The position numbers and the translations under genes were made by a program. The notes under the pieces are model-generated. The model searched no databases and was not told where the DNA came from. It was given only the letters and a program-made list of their open reading frames with translations. Source: Candidatus Neomicrothrix sp. UBA7388 (GTDB lineage: Bacteria; Actinomycetota; Acidimicrobiia; Acidimicrobiales; Poriferisodalaceae). From it: DNA of 10,294 nt. Shown one piece after another: positions 7,092 through 10,294 of the stretch (position 1 is its first letter; the number at the start of each line of letters is the position of its first letter). The stretch is from positions 13,224-23,517 of the forward strand of contig DKNM01000074.1 of the NCBI GenBank assembly GCA_002470695.1, read 5' to 3'.

Positions 7092-7453
7092 TTGGAGTCG
7101 GCATTGATCTCGTTGACGTACAACGGTTCCGCAACGTCTTAAAACGTCGAAAAACAATCTCTGAGCGGCTATTCACTGAAGGAGAACTCACCTACTGCAA
7201 CACCGCCGCTGACCCCACCGAACGACTCGCAGTCCGTTTTGCAGCTAAAGAGGCAGTAATGAAAGCCCTAGGCGTAGGCCTCGGAAGCATACGTTTTCGC
7301 GACGTCGAAGTCATCAAGGACCCGTCAGGACAGCCCGCCGTTATGCTCCACGGATCGGCCGCTGAACTAGCGTCCAACTCAGGTGTTACAGCACTCCACC
7401 TATCCCTGACACACACCACGCAAACCGCCGAAGCTCTAGTGATCGCGGAATAA
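7088..7453 (+). CDS. acpS: Holo-[acyl-carrier-protein] synthase AcpS
   Basis: AcpS transfers the 4'-phosphopantetheine arm of coenzyme A to acyl carrier protein, activating it for fatty acid synthesis. The 121-residue product has the usual length. MIGVGIDLVDVQRF at the N-terminus supplies the metal-binding Asp7. RFAAKEAVMKALG (50-62) supplies the second metal ligand, Glu55. LHLSLTHTTQTAEALVIAE is the typical C-terminal strand region. The ATG overlaps the glmS stop as ATGA, and no Shine-Dalgarno site precedes it, so translation is probably coupled to glmS. nnr begins six bases after its stop. acpS next to nnr and alr is a common bacterial arrangement. Nothing is abnormal in the protein. Confidence 0.96.
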   Translation: MIGVGIDLVDVQRFRNVLKRRKTISERLFTEGELTYCNTAADPTERLAVRFAAKEAVMKALGVGLGSIRFRDVEVIKDPSGQPAVMLHGSAAELASNSGVTALHLSLTHTTQTAEALVIAE

Positions 7454-7459
7454 CCGAAG

Positions 7460-8797
7460 GTGCTTCCTGTTGTTACCCCGGAGGAGATGCGACAGATAGA
7501 CAACGCGGCGCACGAATCTGAAGAGGTACTAATCGAAAGAGCGGGCTACGCAATCGCAGCTGAGGCTCTCCGCATGATGGGCGGCGGATATGGCCGGCGG
7601 GTCACCATCATCGCCGGTAAAGGCAATAACGGTAACGACGGAAGAGCAGCGGCGCGTTACCTCAGGCGTAGAGGGATTCGCTGCAATATCCAAGCCCCAG
7701 ATTCTCCGACATTGCCAAAGTCAAACCTTGTTATTGATGCCGCCTTCGGAACTGGCTTCAGAGATAGCTGGCGCCCTCCATCTCAACCGCAATGTCGAGT
7801 ACTGGCCGTCGATATACCTTCAGGAATTGATGGCCTAACCGGCCACGACACAGGGTCACTGCAGGCGGACACGACTGTTACCTTTGGCGCTTTGAAACCG
7901 GGTCTTCTTCTCCAACCAGGAGCCAGTCGATCCGGAGAGATCAAAATAGTCGACCTAGGATTAGACATAGGTACCTCAAAAAACAACCTCATTACCGATG
8001 ATGACGCAGCAAAAGTTATCGCCGCCCGCAGCGCAACCGCTCACAAGTGGACAAACGCAGTCCGGGTAGTCGCAGGTTCACCACAAATGACAGGCGCAGC
8101 GCAACTCGTAACCCACGGAGCCCTCCGCGCAGGCTCTGGAATGGTGGTGGCTTCGTCGCCGAACACCGACCTTTCTCTCGTTCCCATGCCACAAGAAGCT
8201 GTCACTAGACAACATTCCGAACATTCGTGGCACCAAGAAGTACTCGAAGACCTTCACAAATTCGCCGCTCTTGTAATTGGTCCCGGGTTAGAAACCGATC
8301 AAGAAACAATGACAGCCACTGCGGAACTTATTTCCCGTGCTCCTGTACCCGTCGTAATCGACGCTGGTGCTCTCACTGCCGTGGCTACCCACCCTGGATG
8401 TCTTAGTTCAAGGAGCCACACAACTGTTCTCACCCCCCACGACGGAGAATTCGAGACACTTACGGGAATGCGCCCCGCAGTTGACAGAATGTCATCTCTT
8501 CGCCGCGCAATACAAGATTGCACTGTCTTACTCAAAGGCCCAACCACACTCGTAAGCAATCCCCTAGGAAGTCTCTTCTTCGTTAGCAGCGGTGATCAAC
8601 GCTTAGCTACAGCTGGCAGCGGCGACGTACTTGCTGGAATAATCGGTGCACTAATTGAACACCCCGAAGAACATCTCGCCGCCGCGGTTGGCGCTCATTG
8701 GCACGGGCACGCATCTTTGCTAGCCGAACCTAATATGACAGCTGGCGATCTTCCAGACCTGTTAGCCCCCGCGAGATCAGTGATACTGCAAAAATGA
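7460..8797 (+). CDS. nnr: Bifunctional NAD(P)H-hydrate epimerase / ADP-dependent NAD(P)H-hydrate dehydratase
   Basis: Nnr repairs hydrated, inactive NADH and NADPH: the N-terminal domain epimerises the R and S forms and the C-terminal domain dehydrates the S form using a nucleotide. The 445-residue product starts LPVVTPEEMRQID at GTG 7460, a typical Nnr start. The epimerase half carries IIAGKGNNGNDGRAAARYL (50-68) and AVDIPSGIDGLTG (116-128). The ribokinase-like half starts near residue 180, with VVAGSPQMTGAAQL (203-216), VIDAGAL (299-305), VLTPHDGEFETLTG (323-336), LLKGPTTLV (357-365) and the catalytic LATAGSGDVLAGIIGA (382-397). HKWTNAV (195-201) stands where most homologues have HKG then Gly. 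The epimerase half, about 180 residues, is rather short. It follows acpS by six bases and overlaps alr by ATGA. I see only a weak ribosome-binding site. Confidence 0.95.
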   Translation: MLPVVTPEEMRQIDNAAHESEEVLIERAGYAIAAEALRMMGGGYGRRVTIIAGKGNNGNDGRAAARYLRRRGIRCNIQAPDSPTLPKSNLVIDAAFGTGFRDSWRPPSQPQCRVLAVDIPSGIDGLTGHDTGSLQADTTVTFGALKPGLLLQPGASRSGEIKIVDLGLDIGTSKNNLITDDDAAKVIAARSATAHKWTNAVRVVAGSPQMTGAAQLVTHGALRAGSGMVVASSPNTDLSLVPMPQEAVTRQHSEHSWHQEVLEDLHKFAALVIGPGLETDQETMTATAELISRAPVPVVIDAGALTAVATHPGCLSSRSHTTVLTPHDGEFETLTGMRPAVDRMSSLRRAIQDCTVLLKGPTTLVSNPLGSLFFVSSGDQRLATAGSGDVLAGIIGALIEHPEEHLAAAVGAHWHGHASLLAEPNMTAGDLPDLLAPARSVILQK

Positions 8798-9912
8798 ACG
8801 ACACCCAACGCCCGACATGGTGCGAGATCGACCTCTCAGCCATCGAACATAACTATCTGGCTATTGACGCACATGTCGGCAGCAGCCAAGTCATGCCTAT
8901 CGTTAAAGCCGACGCATACGGCCATGGGCATCGCCAAGTGGCGCAACGACTTCAGGAGCTCAACGCACCTTGTTTGGGAGTTGCGTACGTCGAAGAAGGC
9001 ATTGCACTCCGAAAAGCTGACATCACGCTCCCCATCCATGTCCTCGGAGGAGCGGTCGAACGCCAAATACCGCTATTCCTAGAACACGACCTGACTTTCA
9101 CGGCCCCTTCTGTAGACAAACTGCACCAAATCGATGAAGCAGCCCAGTCGGCGAAAACCGAAGCAAAAGTCCATCTAAAAATAGATACGGGCATGGAACG
9201 TATAGGTGTGCACCACTACAACGCCGACAATCTGCTCCAAGCGGCCCTCAACTGCCGATCGATAAAAGTAGAAGGCATTTTTAGCCACTTTGCTTCTGCA
9301 GACGCACCGGATCTTCAATTTGCACGACTGCAGCTCGAACGCTTTCTTGAAGTCCTCGATTTCTATCCTCGGCACGACTTACCAACGCCAGTAAGACACA
9401 TAGCGAACTCGTCAGCGATCCTCGCGCTGCCAGAAGCCCACCTTGATCTCGTACGACCAGGACTTCTCATATATGGCGTTTCTCAACTCACAGAAGCAGT
9501 CACAAATATCAACATTAAGGCAGCTCTCAGTTGGCGAAGCGAGGTCGTCTACTTCAAAGTTGTTGAAGCTGGAAACCCGGTCAGTTACGGAGGAACCTGG
9601 GCACCAACGGAGGCAACGCGAGTGGTCACACTGCCGGTGGGATACGCAGACGGCTACCGAAGAGCTCTTTCTAACCGAGCACAGGTCATCATCAATAATC
9701 AGAAACATAACGTCGTAGGACGCGTCTGTATGGATCAAACAATGATCGATATAGGAAACTCAAGCGCCTACAACGGAGACCAAGCCACCCTCATAGGGTC
9801 TTCTGCTGATCACCGAATAACAGTGGAGGATCTTGCCGAATGGGCAGACACGATTCCCTACGAAATCCTGACCGCAATAACTGCACGAGTTCCGCGCCGG
9901 TGGCAGCCATAA
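8794..9912 (+). CDS. alr: Alanine racemase Alr
   Basis: Alr is the PLP enzyme that interconverts L- and D-alanine and supplies D-alanine for peptidoglycan. The 372-residue product has normal length. MPIVKADAYGHG (34-45) carries Lys38, the Schiff-base lysine. HLKIDTGMERIG (127-138), GIFSHFASAD (161-170) and RPGLLIYG (221-228) are typical of the TIM barrel. NPVSYGGTW (261-269) contains Tyr265, the opposing catalytic base, and TLPVGYADGYRR (279-290) and GRVCMDQTMIDI (309-320) complete the C-terminal domain. The ATG overlaps the nnr stop as ATGA, with no Shine-Dalgarno site, pointing to coupled translation. tsaE follows after 28 bases, as in other actinobacteria. All key residues are present. Confidence 0.97.
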   Translation: MNDTQRPTWCEIDLSAIEHNYLAIDAHVGSSQVMPIVKADAYGHGHRQVAQRLQELNAPCLGVAYVEEGIALRKADITLPIHVLGGAVERQIPLFLEHDLTFTAPSVDKLHQIDEAAQSAKTEAKVHLKIDTGMERIGVHHYNADNLLQAALNCRSIKVEGIFSHFASADAPDLQFARLQLERFLEVLDFYPRHDLPTPVRHIANSSAILALPEAHLDLVRPGLLIYGVSQLTEAVTNINIKAALSWRSEVVYFKVVEAGNPVSYGGTWAPTEATRVVTLPVGYADGYRRALSNRAQVIINNQKHNVVGRVCMDQTMIDIGNSSAYNGDQATLIGSSADHRITVEDLAEWADTIPYEILTAITARVPRRWQP

Positions 9913-9940
9913 GCACCCGTACACTCAAAAGTCGTACCCC

Positions 9941-10294
9941 ATGATGCATGTCCGAACTCACTCCGTCGAAGCGACTCGCGAAGTTGCAGCTGCCTTGGAA
10001 CCGCTCCTAGGCGCCGGTGATGTCATTTTATTGTCGGGTGATCTTGGCGCTGGGAAAACAGCGTTCGTTCAAGGGCTTGCTGCCGCATTAGGAGTTCAAG
10101 AACCAGTTACAAGCCCGACCTTCACTCTCGCGGCAAGTTACGAAGGCCGCTTGCGTCTCCATCATCTTGATGTGTACCGACTCGACAATCTTGCCGAAGT
10201 TCTCGACCTTGACCTACCCGAACTACTTGAAGACGACGCCACAATCTGTATCGAGTGGGGTGAAGTTGTTGTGCCGGAACTACCGCGAGATTTC
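9941..10294 (+). CDS. tsaE: tRNA threonylcarbamoyladenosine biosynthesis ATPase TsaE (partial, first 118 residues)
   Basis: TsaE is the P-loop ATPase that works with TsaB and TsaD in forming N6-threonylcarbamoyladenosine at position 37 of ANN-decoding tRNAs. The frame is open to the right edge; family members have about 140-165 residues, so most of the protein is here. Visible motifs are LSGDLGAGKTAFVQGLA (31-47, Walker A), VTSPTFTL (56-63), LHHLDVYRL (73-81) and CIEWGE (103-108), the Walker B-like segment. Two adjacent ATGs (9941, 9944) are possible starts, and no Shine-Dalgarno site precedes them. TACACT at 9920-9925 could be a weak -10 box. tsaB, rimI or tsaD would be expected just beyond the edge. 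Confidence 0.94.
   Translation, partial: MMHVRTHSVEATREVAAALEPLLGAGDVILLSGDLGAGKTAFVQGLAAALGVQEPVTSPTFTLAASYEGRLRLHHLDVYRLDNLAEVLDLDLPELLEDDATICIEWGEVVVPELPRDF

Noticed and set aside
215..9261. About nine CGATCG palindromes scattered through the window
   Set aside because: All lie inside coding sequence with no regular spacing or orientation, and codon choice (ATC, GAT, CGA) could account for them; I could not compute a proper expectation.
9913..9940. Possible terminator between alr and tsaE
   Set aside because: The 28-bp gap has no inverted repeat or T-run; it looks like a simple intra-operon spacer.

Overview
The window looks like a stretch of core chromosome from an actinobacterium, most probably of class Acidimicrobiia or a close relative. 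This rests on the gene order (truA, rplM, rpsI, glmM, glmS, acpS, nnr, alr, tsaE, which resembles the conserved actinobacterial rplM-rpsI-glmM and alr-tsaE neighbourhoods), the protein sequences, GTG starts, several starts without a Shine-Dalgarno site, and a base composition that looks close to 50% GC by eye. The lineage call is an inference. I see no mobile element, CRISPR array, tRNA or rRNA.

Layout. Bases 1-494 on the minus strand hold the N-terminal part of an N-acyl-D-amino-acid deacylase-type amidohydrolase that runs off the left edge. A 40-bp divergent gap separates it from eight genes that all read rightwards. First comes truA (tRNA pseudouridine synthase). A 124-bp gap follows, the only sizeable gap in the window, with a candidate promoter and a small hairpin. 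Next are rplM and rpsI (ribosomal proteins L13 and S9), glmM (phosphoglucosamine mutase), a very large glmS-type gene of 1131 codons, acpS (holo-ACP synthase), nnr (bifunctional NAD(P)H-hydrate repair enzyme), alr (alanine racemase) and the start of tsaE (t6A tRNA modification ATPase), which runs off the right edge. Gaps after rplM are at most 42 bp, and glmS/acpS and nnr/alr share ATGA stop-start overlaps, so rplM to tsaE may be largely one transcription unit.

How the genes fit together. rplM, rpsI, truA and tsaE serve ribosome assembly and tRNA modification. GlmS and GlmM are consecutive steps from fructose-6-phosphate to glucosamine-1-phosphate, the route to UDP-GlcNAc, and Alr supplies D-alanine, so three genes feed peptidoglycan. 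AcpS activates acyl carrier protein for lipid synthesis, and Nnr repairs damaged NAD(P)H. Overall this is a growth-linked housekeeping cluster.

The item most worth a second look is the glmS product. It keeps the glutaminase and both sugar-isomerase modules with nearly all catalytic residues. However, it carries about 130 extra helical residues between the first strand and first helix of the glutaminase fold, and about 300 unrecognised residues after the point where ordinary GlmS ends.
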